DNA of 25,000 bases from Ministeria vibrans ATCC 50519 (taxonomy: Eukaryota > Opisthokonta > Filasterea), in NCBI GenBank assembly GCA_943704425.1, contig CALSCP010002017.1:48251-73250 (forward strand), written 5' to 3'. Of the stretch, positions 1 through 10,050 are shown one piece after another. The notes under the pieces are model-generated. The model was given only the letters and a program-made list of their open reading frames with translations. It did no database searches and was not told the DNA's origin. The first letter of the stretch is position 1. Each line of letters opens with the position of its first letter. The position numbers and the translations under genes were made by a program.

Positions 1-645
1 TGGTCGGTGGCAGACGGGTCTCTCTTGCGCACTCTCACGGGTCACTCCAACGGCGTCCTGTCTGTCGCGTTCTCCCCCGACGGGCGCACATTGGCAAGCG
101 CATCCTACGACTACACCATCCGAGTGTGGTCGGTGGCAGACGGGTCTCTCTTGCGCACTCTCACGGGTCACTCCAGCAGCGTCGTGTCTGTCGCGTTCTC
201 CCCCGACGGGCGCACATTGGCAAGCGCATCCTACGACAACACCATCCGAGTGTGGTCGGTGGCAGACGGGTCTCTCTTGCGCACTCTCACGGGTCACTCC
301 AACGGCGTCCTGTCTGTCGCGTTCTCCCCCGACGGGCGCACATTGGCAAGCGCATCCTACGACAAGACCATCCGAGTGTGGTCGGTGGCAGACGGGTCTC
401 TCTTGCGCACTCTCACGGGTCACTCCAGCAGCGTCGTGTCTGTCGCGTTCTCCCCCGACGGGCGCACATTGGCAAGCGCATCCTACGACAAGACCATCCG
501 AGTGTGGTCGGTGGCAGACGGCTCTCTCTTGCGCACTCTCACGGGTCACACTGAATCCGTCGTGTCTGTCGCGTTCTCCCCCGACGGGCGCACATTGGCA
601 AGCGCATCCGGCGACAAGACCATCCGAGTGTGGTCGGTGGCAGAG
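1..645 (+). repeat. Tandem 126-bp WD40-coding repeat
   Basis: Units start at 1, 127, 253, 379 and 505, with a degenerate start of a sixth at 631. Each encodes one 42-residue WD40 repeat containing the motifs LTGHS, VAFSPDGRTLASAS and TIRVWSVADG. The units are almost identical in nucleotides. Units 1 and 3 share one variant (HSNGVLSV) and units 2 and 4 another (HSSSVVSV), so the true period is a 252-bp pair. Unit 5 differs (HTESVVSV, SGDK) and marks the edge of the homogenised block. The array probably continues upstream of the window. Confidence 0.95.
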
Positions 646-3600
646 GGATTCTTGTTGGGTTCAGTGGAGACCTCACCGCTTGGCTGGATCACTGCTCTTG
701 TGAATGCCACACAAACATCCGAGAATGCATTTCTCGTTGAAATGGCCCTTGCTGTGTGGCCCAACCTCAACGAACTCTCCTTCACAAGTCTCACTTGCCC
801 TGTTCTCTGCAGCGACATTGCCAAAGTACTTCACCACTACAATAATTCCCTCCATCATATATCTCACCACGCCTTTTCCGCACCCTATTTAGCTACTCTC
901 CGCCCACCATGCTTTCGACACCTCCGCCATTTCCACGCTCCTTGCCTCCAATCTTGCCATTGGCACATCCGCCGCTGCCGTGGCTGCCCAGCGCAGCGAC
1001 TTGCCTCTCCTGAGCTTGCTTGTCTCAACCACCAAGATCCGCATTGACGACTCACTTCTCAACGTCGATTCGCCGTCTACCGAGTGCAAACAGTTCTTGC
1101 GCTCAATCAGCCAAAAGTACGCCACCTTGCCCGATCGCAGCACCATGTACCATCTCTCACTCGTCCCGTTTCTTTTCAGTGACGTTCCGCACTTTATTGC
1201 CCTTCTGCGCTCACGCAACCTCCAACGCATTGAGACACTGCTGGACACATACAACATGACGGATGTTACTGTTCCCGGCTCTGCGACTGAGCAACACGCC
1301 CTCCATCTGGCAGTGCAGCTCAATTCGGTCGACATCACCCGCATGCTTCTTGAGCGTGGTGCGTCGCCGAACGTGACTGACTCACACACGTGCACTCCAC
1401 TGATGCTTGCAGTCCGAGCTGGATCAAAGGATTTAGTGGAGTTGATGCTGTCCTACGGTGCGGACGGATCCATGGCCGATGATCAGGGAGTGACACCACT
1501 GTACACTGCGTGCGAGGCCAAAGGAACGGCGCTTGTCCAGTTGCTCGTGTCGTACGGCGCGGACACCAACGCGCCCAATGCAAGTGGAGTGACTCCTTTG
1601 CTCTGTGCGACCGAGACGAACGCCTTTCCCATTGTTGAACTGCTGCTTGCCCACCGTGCCAATCCCGATGCTGTACTACCAGACAGTGGCCACACTGCTC
1701 TTCATCGTGCCGTCAAACATGGTCACGTCGAAATCGCCAAAGCTCTCCTGGACGCCAACTGCAGTCTGACAGCAACCAATGCGGATGGCAACACCGCTCT
1801 CACACTCGCACGAAAGGCACCAAAAGGCTCGGGTGTGTTTGGGACACTGCGCAAGCTCAAGAACCATCATATGCACCAGCACCGCGAGGAGATTGCGACC
1901 GCTATTGAGAAGAGTACTGCATTGTTTGTATACATACCTTTTTGGTTCTGACCCATTTAATGTGTTGCATAGAGCGCGTCAACCCCACCACAACACCTCG
2001 CTTCACCGCCAAGGTCAACCCCCAGGTGCCCAAGTCTGTCAAACCCCGTCCACCTCAGACCCCCTTCGCCCCGTCCTCGTCCTCTTCCTCGACGCCACAC
2101 ACACCCTCGACACCGACCGGCCATGACTCGTCGACGCTCTTCCGCGAGACTCGCGTTCTTGGTGAGCACGAGACGCGCAACCGTGTGCTGCTGGTAGACC
2201 GACTTGCTCCGAGTGGACAGGTCCTCGACACTCTCGTGCTCAAGGTGTTTGAGAGCGAGGAGGCGCGCAACACAGAGCAGACTCATTTGGCGGAGCTGAA
2301 GAAGGTGAGCGTGCCGGTGGTGTCGCTGCTGGGATCGAGTGTGTACCAGGGCAAACCGTGTCTGGAGCTGGAGGCCGGCAAGCACAGTCTGGCCGAGTGG
2401 CTCACGGATGCACTCGAAGACGGCCACGACCGCCAGCTGGCAGTGCGCACACACCTTGGCACGGTGTACGAGCTGCTGACAAGCCTGCACACCAAGGGAG
2501 GGCGCATGCACGGCGACATCAAGCTGGACAACATCGTGGCGTTCGGTCGTGCGGGTACATCGTATCGCTTGATCGATTTTGGCACTGCGCGTGTGCTGGG
2601 TGAGTCTGTGTCCGACGAGTGGACTATCTCGTATGCACCTCCCGAGATTGCCGAGTGGCTGCTCGATCCGACGAGTCACAGTAGCGCGCCTGTTGCCACG
2701 AGTGCCATTGACATGTGGCAGTTTGGCGTGATGGCGTTCCATGCGGTGGCAGGCGAGCCACTGTTCTCGGGCAAAAAGAGCCGCGCGACAATGCTGCAGA
2801 CGATTGCTGCCTGGCCAGACCAGTGTGCAGGAAAGATTGAGGCGCGACTGCGTGCTGCGCGTGGCAAGCAGTCAATGGTGTCGACCGCAACGGACGAGTC
2901 GAAGGTGGCGCGATTGCTGAGCAAGTTCCTCGAACGCGACGCATGTGCGCGCGAGGCCATGACGGCACGACTGGGCGAGCATCCGCTGATGGGTGGTGTG
3001 GGTACAGGGCGCACGACGATGGCGATGATGGAGCGGAAGCTTGCCATGAGTGTGGAGAGTGCCCCGCTGCAGAGCGTAGTTCACCTGGAGAGTCTCTTGG
3101 AGACGCATTTGACGCGAGTGGAGCAGTTGGTTACGCGCGACGGAGAGGAGACACGACTGGCGCTGGAGGAGACGGAAGGACGCATGACGACGCAGATTCA
3201 GGCGACGCAGAAGCTGGTGATGGAGGTGGTGGATGCGAAGGAGCCGCGTCTGTTTGCACTCATACCGGCCGATGCAACCAACAAGTGGCGCGACTTTGGA
3301 GCGTGGGGCAAGACGACGTTTCAGCTGCACGCACTGTGTGAGTGCGGACCGCACTTTGTGGGTGGTGACGAGGGCGTGCGACTGCGTGTGCCCGGATCAG
3401 TGCTGCGCAAGATGCTTCCAGGACTCAAGGTGAGTGAGCAATGTATATGCAGTGAAAAGACGCCATCACCATGCATGGCGCTTTGTAGACACTCTTTACG
3501 TTGCTTTCTGCTGCGGCGCGGATTGCAGCGGCGTCGGCCGGACTGGGCGCATTCATTCCCGATGGGTGTGCGCTGCTGGACATGATTGCAGGCGGGGCAG

Positions 3601-3871
3601 AGATGATTAGCGGCATCATTGAGGGTAAACAAGAGGGGTGTTTGGGCTGAATCTAAGGCGGCGGCGGTGCGTAGGAATGGACGAGGCGATTGAGCGACAG
3701 CTGGACACCATGGACGCGGCTGAGCTGAGCACGCACCACGGCCACGCTCTGGGCGAGACCCTCACGGCACTGCGCGACCTCATGCGCGACAACGACGCTG
3801 ACTTTGCCGGTCTCCGTCAGCAGAAGCAGTCTGATGGCTCTATTCTGTGGGTTTGTTCCGCTCATTTTTGA
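1..3871 (+). CDS. WD40-ankyrin-protein kinase multidomain protein (5' end outside window)
   Basis: Probable intracellular signalling protein; the substrate is unknown. Best model: exons 1-825, 893-1913, 1973-3429, 3489-3624 and 3675-3871, all GT-AG and phase-consistent, giving 1211 residues in the window. An alternative second intron at 1928-1974 is also in frame. Domains in fragment numbering: five WD40 repeats of 42 residues (1-210) plus a degenerate start of a sixth; about five ankyrin repeats (about 410-600); a Ser/Pro/Thr linker; a protein kinase domain (about 670-955); a helical stretch rich in Glu; and a C-terminal module (about 1040-1211). The kinase has the VAIK-type lysine in LVLKVF, HGDIKLDN in place of HRD (nt 2509-2532), DFG (nt 2575-2583) and APPE (nt 2632-2643). 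Its glycine loop is degenerate (LGEHETRNRV), so nucleotide binding may be unusual. The N-terminus lies upstream. The domain calls are secure; the biological role is not known. Confidence 0.85.
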
Positions 3872-4089
3872 CTTTTTGGTTTGTTTTTTTTTTGTTTTGC
3901 GTGAGTCAATTTCAACAATGAAAAATAGTTTTTTGAAAAGTATACATTCATCGATTGTATCCTCTCGTAGATGGATGTTATATCTAATATCACTCGTTAC
4001 ACATGTGAACCTAGATTCTAGAAGCCTTTCGAAACGTGTGAGAAATCACCAATTAACTTTTTAAAAAAAATCACTTTATTCATCAAACC

Positions 4090-4496
4090 ATGGACGAATT
4101 CAACCTCCCCATCAACCATAGTGATCTCGAGGACTCTGGTACGCAACATGCTTCGCCAAATAATACAAAATTCAAATAATCCTGAAATCGCCTTCCTCTG
4201 CCTGCCCTCTGTCCCATAGAGTCGAATGGCTACCATGTGAACACGTCCAATGCTGACATGTCGTCGCTGACGCCGTCGGAAGTCTCCGACCGACTTACTG
4301 GTAAACTGGAAAAAGAACACTCAAAAAATTCAAAAAAAATCACGACCTCAACTCTTTCCACTTGTAGACATCAGCAGGGCCTTCCGCTCGACTGGAGCCC
4401 TTGCCATCCGCGATAACCAGGTCTTCGACACCCTCTACGGCTGTGCACGGTACGCATTAAACACTTGTCTTGTCCCAACTTCAAAACTCTGAAATT

Positions 4497-4528
<32 letters not shown>

Positions 4529-7500
4529 AACAATAGGGACTTTGTGGAACTCGACGACGACAGTGTGCTGCAGGCATGGAACATTGTTCTTGGGGGCGTC
4601 CAGGCTGCGGCGGCGAGCATAGCAGCGGCGGCGACGGAGAGCATGGTCGCGTCGGAGCAGACGGAGTGGCGATCGGGCGCAAAGCAACTGTGTCTGCTCA
4701 TGACGTGGATGATGCAGACGGCCGAGTCGCAGGGTGCATGCCGCCGCACCCAGGCCGAGACCGCCGCTGCCGGCACCAAGAAGAAGAAGGCAACGACGGC
4801 GGCGGCAGCGGCGGTCTCGCGCGGCGTCGACTGGGACGCCCAGCTGGGACGCGCCCTGGCCATCCTCACGCAAATGCTCAATGCCAATCTCAGCCGCATC
4901 TGGAACATGGGCGTCGTCGACGAGGAGTTCTCCAATTTGTTCAGTCGCACCGCGAACCAGCTTCTGGAGGCGCCCTCCCACGTGCGCAACAAGACGACAC
5001 GCGATGCCATCTTCACCGTGCTTGCCACACTCGTCCAGCGCTACGGACACTCCATGTCGGTTGCTACGGCCACCATCCACATGCTGCCTCTCTTTGAGCA
5101 CCTTGCCTCGCCACTCGCACACCTTCTCTCTCGCTGCGCGAGCGCCCCGTTCAACGCGACCACCATCATTGGTGAGGTGGTGCGTGAGATTGGTCGTCTG
5201 CCCGCCGAGGACTTTAGCCGCGACACCACAGGCACGCGCAACATTGCCTCCTTCCTCACCGAACTCGCCGAGATCCAGCCCGCCCATATGCTTCCTTGCA
5301 TTCCTCACTTGCTTCCGCTGCTCGACGGCGACTCGTACGCCATGCGCAATGCACTCCTGGGTGTGCTCACCCAAGTGCTCAAGAACACACTCACGACCAA
5401 GGTCGACGACGACAACGACGAAGCCGACGACGACGACAAACAATCGACACAACAGCACACTGATGACGACACAGATGAACAAGAAGACAAGGAGGAGATG
5501 CGGCGCGAGCGGCGGGCAGCACGCGATGAGTTTCTGGCAGTGCTGTGCGAGCGAGTGCACGACTGCCATGCGTTTGTGCGCAGTCGCGTTCTCCAGCACT
5601 GGTACCAGCTGTGCGAGGCTCGTGCCATTCCGTTAACTCTCCAAAGCACCATTGTCGATCTCACCATTGGTCGTGTGCGCGACAAGTCCTCGGCAGTGCG
5701 CAAGAGTGCGCTGGCTCTCCTCACCGCCCTGATGGTGCACAACCCATACGGCGCCGAACTCAACGAGCGCACCTTTGAGCGTCTCTACACCGCCGAGACC
5801 ACTAAACTCGAGGAGATGGAGAAGAGTGCCAGCGAGTCTAGCGAGTCCAGCGACACCACTCCTGTGACGCCCGTCGAGGCACAAAAGATTGTCGTCAAGT
5901 ACTACAGCGACGCCCTTGAGTTTGCGCGTCGCCTCGACGGCACTGTCGCCGCCGTGTCCCAGCTGCTGGGCTCCAAGGTTGCCTCGGACGTGCTCGAGGC
6001 CATCGATTTTTTTGTGAGTGCGTCGCGTTTCAAGATCTCTTCGGCGCTGGTGGGTGTGCGCAAGATGCTTGTGCTGCTGTGGAGCAAAGAGCCGGCGATC
6101 AAGAGCGCTGCCATTGACGCATACCGCACGCTCTACTGTGCCGATGCCGAGGTCAAGGTTGCCAAGAACCTTATTGCGCTGACGATGGGTGCGTCGCTCA
6201 GTGAGCTCACGTCGCTCGAGGAGCTCGTGGCCAATCTCATTGACAAGGGAGACATTCAGCCGCCTGTCATTCGTCGTCTGTGGGACGTTGTGCTGCTCCG
6301 TGCCCAGAACACACAGCCGCAGCACGCACGGGCGGCCCTCATGATCATTGGCATGGCTGCAAGTGCCGACTCGGACATCATTGCGGGCTCCAACACGGCT
6401 GTGCTGGCTGAGACGGCCTTTGGCGAGCGCGGACGCAACGACCTGGCCTTTGCCCGCATTGCCTGCACTGTGCTGCAGAAGCTGGCACCGGCCAAGCGCG
6501 AACGAGGCTCTCTCGCGCCACCGCCCTCGCGCAAGAGCACCGACGACCCCCTCTTTGTGTCGCTCGAGCAGCTTGTGGTGGACACGGTGGCAAGCGACGG
6601 CAACGACGTATGGTTTGGTCTGGCCGAACAGGCCGTCGACACCGTCTACCGCCTTGCAGAGCACCCTGACCGTGTGTGTGGTCGTATCATTGCGCGCATC
6701 CACCAGGCTGTGTTGGGTGGCGACACGGCGACGGCGTGTCGTTCGACGCTTTTGGCACGCCTCCTCTTTATCGTGGGCCACGTTGCACTGAAGCAGCTTG
6801 TGCACTGCGAAGTGATCTCGGGCGAGCTCAAGCGCCGTCGGGCCGTGAAAGAGGCGATGCAGGGTGGCAAGAAGGCTGCGCAGCGCCAGAAGAAGGGCGG
6901 CGAGTCGTCAATTGAGGACGACATGGGCGTTGCGGCAGCGCAGGAGGACGCTGAGGCGGAGTACATTGCAAATGTGTGCGAGAACGAGTTGGTGACGGGT
7001 CGCGAGGGACTGCTTGCCATGTACGGTGAGCTTGTGGTTCATGTGTGCACACAACCCGAGGTGTACGCGTCGGCGACACTGCGGGCCTCGGCGACGCTGT
7101 GTCTGTGCAAGTTTATGACGGCAAGCGCACAGTACTGCGAGGCACATCTGCGTCTGCTCTTTACAGTGCTCCAGCGCGCGCGCGAGGCGACTATCCGCAG
7201 CAACATTGTCATTGCGCTGGGCGACCTGGCTTTCCGTTTTCCCAATCTGGTGGAGCCGTGGACGGGCCACGTGTACGCACGCCTGCGTGATGCAGACGTG
7301 GGGGTGCGCAAGAACACGCTTATGATGCTTACGCACCTTATCCTCAACGATATGATTAAGGTACGCGGCCAAATCAGTGCCATGGCCGTGTGTCTCGAGG
7401 ACCCCGACGCGCGCGTCGTTTCCATGGCGCGTCTGTTCTTCTTTGAGTTTGCGCGCAAGGGAAATGCCGTCTACAACATTCTGCCCGACGTGATTAGCCG

Positions 7501-8290
7501 CATGAGCCATGAAGAGCATGGTGTCGACGAGAACGCCTTCCGCCGCATCATTGGCTATCTGTTGGGCTTCATTCAGAAGGACCGCCAAAGTGAGGCGCTC
7601 ATTGAGAAGCTCTGCCATCGCTTCCGCGCATGCACGGCCTCCCGTCAGTGGCGCGACATTGCGTTTTGTCTGTCGCAGCTCACCTACCCCGACAAGTGCG
7701 TCAAAAAGCTCATTGACAACTTCTCGTGCTATCAGGACAAGCTGGGTGACGTCGATGTGTTTGCGGCGTTCACCTTGATCCTGGGCAAGGCACGCAAGCT
7801 GAGCAAGCCGGAGGGACGACTGGCGCTGGACGAGCTAGAGCAGCGCATTGCCAAGTGCCATGAGGAAGGCGCAGTGGCGCTGGCGAGCGAGGACAAGGCG
7901 GCTCGTGCACTTGCAAAGACATCGTCGTCGAAGCGCGAGCGCTTTATGGAGGTGGCGGCCGTGGCACGCGAGCAAGAGCGCGTCGAGATGGAGGCGCGCA
8001 AGGAGGAGGAGGAGGAGGCACGACGAGGGCGAGAGGAGGAGGAGAAGAGTGCGCTCAAGGCGGCGAAGAAGAAGGAAGCCGAGAAAAAGAAGAAGAAGAA
8101 GGCAGTGATGGTGGTGGAAGAGGAGGAGAGTGAGGATGAAGACTTTGTCGAGGACGACGACGAAGAGGTGGAGAACACGGTGCAAATTACGACGGTGACG
8201 GCCAAGAGCAAGGCGAGCAAGGCCAAGGAGACGACTAGTGGTGTGCGATCCAAGCCACGGGGTCGCGCAGCAACAGCCAAGGCCAAATAA
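4090..8290 (+). CDS. NCAPD2: Condensin complex subunit 1 (NCAPD2/Cnd1/Ycs4 family)
   Basis: HEAT-repeat subunit of condensin, which works with SMC2/SMC4 to compact and separate mitotic chromosomes in the nucleus. Exons are 4090-4138, 4220-4300, 4368-4449 and 4537-8290, giving 1321 residues, close to the roughly 1400 of the human protein. The start is supported by MDEFNLPINHSDL, which resembles the conserved N-terminus of metazoan orthologues (EFHLPLSPEEL). Family hallmarks lie in the C-terminal half: AFARIACTVLQKL; a charged segment ending in EDDMGVAAAQEDAEAEYI; ASATLCLCKFM; SNIVIALGDLAFRFPN; and RKNTLMMLTHLILNDMIKV. An acidic insert (Asp/Glu/Gln-rich, nt 5400-5500) and a tail with an acidic block followed by a Lys/Arg/Ala-rich end (nt 7980-8287) flank the HEAT region. 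Such tails in the family are often sites of mitotic phosphorylation and DNA contact. The upstream spacer (3872-4089) is AT-rich and holds no gene. Confidence 0.95.
4498..4527 (+). repeat. A30 homopolymer inside condensin intron 3
   Basis: A run of 30 A residues lies nine bases upstream of the acceptor CAATAG of the intron 4450-4536, where most introns carry a pyrimidine tract. It could be a remnant of a retroposed tail or simple slippage. Length in the assembly may be inexact. Confidence 0.9.
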
Positions 8291-8588
8291 GAAGAGCAAG
8301 CAAGTGGCGAGTGTGTGACAAATGAAAATATTTTTAAAAATATTATTACAATATCTTCTCAATTCTTCAATCTCTGACTAAATTTTTTGACATGTCAACT
8401 CTGTCTTATGTGCAGGTCTGCAGGGCTATGTACCGTTATCGTGGTCAAAGAAAAAGCGTATGAAGGTGGCGACGATGCCGCTAATTTCGCCAGTGTCCAC
8501 TCGTGCACTGTTTGTTTTCCATTCCTTGGTTTAGGGCTCTTTCTTTTATAATGTTTACATATTACTGGGACACGGTGTTGCTTTGGGC
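8291..8588. other. Spacer between convergent genes (condensin and GTPase)
   Basis: No gene is seen in this 298-base stretch. It should hold both 3' UTRs. Just after the condensin stop is an AT-rich inverted repeat, AATATTTTTAAAAATATT (about 8325-8342), a candidate 3'-end signal. No canonical AATAAA was seen close to either stop. Confidence 0.6.
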
Positions 8589-9764
8589 TTAGGCGACTTT
8601 TGCAAGTGAGGTGTCGCCCGTCTTTGTGAGACGGATGACATCGGAGACCTCCTCCTTGGCAGCTGTCTCTTTGGTGCTCCCTTGCTCGTCCTCCTTCGTG
8701 TCCGTGGCGTCCATGCCAAAGACAGACCAGATCATCTTGATGGCACGCGATGCAAGCGAAGGGTCTTGCGTCTCAACCTTCTGGACCGTGGTCGTCGTCT
8801 TGGCGCTCGTTGTGCATGTGGTGGAGTCGGCACAGACCTCGGGTGCCTCTGATGCCCCACTCGAGAGCTTGGCCGGACCACTATCGGTGAGAACACCGCC
8901 CGCCTCAATGACTGACGACTCCATTTCGGGGCAGGCCACGCCCTGGATGCGCATGGCGGCCGCGACACAGAGGTGCACAAAAGCCTCAATGTTGGTGTTC
9001 TCCTTGGCCGACGTCACCATGTATCCGTCAAAGTTGTCCTGTCCTGCCAGCTGCACCTCCTCTTCCGTGACCGCGCGGTCCTTCTGGTCCCACGCCGTAG
9101 CCACGAGCAGCTGAGGCACTCGGTCGTAGTGACCTTCTTCGCGGACACGTGCATAGTTGCGTGGAACCGCGCCTTTCTTCTTGGATTTCTCCACCTTGGG
9201 CGTGCGCTTGCGTGCCTCGGCGCGCTCGCTCTCGCTCATGTTGGCAAGGACCATTTCTTGACCCTTCATAAACCCACTGAATCTCTTGATGGTGTACAGC
9301 GTCGACTCGAGGCCCCGGGTGTTCGACGGATCAAACGCATGCACTACAACGTCCGCCGAACGGAACGCCGAGTACTGCTCGAAGTGGTTGCTCATACGTC
9401 CACGCGAGCCGGGCACATCCGAAATGTTCACCTTGAGCGTCTTGTCACCGACCTTGACGCTCGTCGAGGCCGAAGAGGGAGCTGAACAGAAGCATAAAAA
9501 GAAACGAAAAGGTGGTTGAGCAACATGAGGGGCGTTTGGTGTGTCTCGTACTGGCGCGACTGCCCATCCAGAAGATGCCGCTCTCTTTCTTCTCCTCGAA
9601 GCTGGCGTTGCCGTCACATGCGCGCGTCAGCAGGGCAGTCTTGCCAATGCAGGAGGAGGAGGAGGAGGAGGAGGAGGAAGGAATGAGCAAACTTGACGTC
9701 AAATTGGACTCTTTCTGACTTACTTGGCACCGCCAACAATCGCAACGTTGATCTCGTCAAGCAT
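8589..9764 (-). CDS. Divergent Ras/Rab-like small GTPase
   Basis: Model: exons 9724-9764, about 9552-9652 and 8589-9481, giving about 344 residues. Exon 1 encodes the beta1 strand and half of the P-loop (INVAIVGGA); exon 2 starts with CIGKTALLTR. Together they make a GxxxxGKT loop, but no AG acceptor sits at that junction, so the exon 2 boundary is inferred. The second intron (9482-9551, GTACGA...TTCAG) is clean. Switch II reads DVPGS instead of DTAGQ, so the catalytic glutamine is replaced by serine. The NKxD position reads TAWD, keeping the base-specifying Asp but losing Asn and Lys. The SAK motif is intact (TSAKEN). A charged insert of about 45 residues (Glu/Lys/Arg-rich) precedes G4. The C-terminal tail of about 110 residues is Ser/Thr-rich and ends without a CAAX or double-Cys prenylation motif. 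I cannot assign it to a named Rab or Ras subfamily. It shares a 286-bp upstream region with the next gene. Confidence 0.75.
9651..9679 (+). repeat. (GGA)n microsatellite at a splice junction of the GTPase gene
   Basis: About nine GGA units on the plus strand, that is a TCC tract on the coding strand. It lies directly upstream of the CIGKT-coding sequence, where the acceptor of the first intron should be. On the coding strand it would serve as a polypyrimidine tract, but no AG follows before CIGKT. Confidence 0.9.
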
Positions 9765-10050
9765 CGTGTATTGTTTGTAAAATGTAAACAAGTATAAGGG
9801 TGTTGGAGAGGGGAAATGGATACGAAAAAAAAGTGCTTGTTTTAAAATTGTAAGTTGTCAAAACAAAACGAAAATGTCACGACACCAAAATGACACTCGT
9901 GTGATAAGTGTTGTTGTTGAGGCCATTTGGCACGGTGCAGACCCTGACACTAGCTGGTGGAGCAAGATCGTCACCAATCGCCAGCACATTTCCTGAAAAG
10001 TGAAAGTGGTTCTAATAACTTGAGTTGACACTTTTTTGACAATCTTGGAC
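9765..10050. promoter_or_regulatory. Shared upstream region of two divergent genes
   Basis: This 286-bp spacer separates the ATG of the GTPase (minus strand) from the ATG of the YcgG-like gene (plus strand) and must contain both promoters and 5' UTRs. It is AT-rich near 9765-9870. There is a GTATAAGGG element at about 9791-9799 that could be TATA-like, but no other site can be supported. Confidence 0.5.

Noticed and set aside
126-554. Second long open frame through the WD40 repeats
   Set aside because: It is a shifted-frame shadow that stays open only because the 126-bp unit repeats; its product has no family character.
1-645. Direct repeats as a CRISPR array
   Set aside because: The 126-bp units are contiguous coding WD40 repeats without spacers, in a eukaryotic gene.
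1957-2742. Minus-strand open frame of 261 codons under the kinase
   Set aside because: It lies antisense to a clear kinase domain, is His/Arg/Cys-rich as expected of a shadow frame, and has no recognisable motif.
3851-3970. Possible intron after SDGSILW (GTTTGT...TCTCGTAG)
   Set aside because: Reading through gives WVCSAHF and a stop, which fits the conserved end of the C-terminal module; the spliced alternative adds an AT-rich tail without similarity.
4496-5599. Minus-strand open frame of 367 codons antisense to condensin
   Set aside because: It overlaps the conserved N-terminal half of condensin, ends in poly-Phe from the A30 run, and has no domain.
5633-6805. Minus-strand open frame of 390 codons antisense to condensin
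   Set aside because: Its length is explained by GC-rich codon structure on the opposite strand; the plus frame carries the condensin signature.
9680-9723. A 32-nt intron ending at CAAG that would make the Ser tract coding in the GTPase
   Set aside because: It would insert a 14-residue segment (Leu, Ile, Pro and nine Ser) into the P-loop, and 32 nt is well below every other intron in the window. It is kept only as an alternative in the finding on the P-loop.
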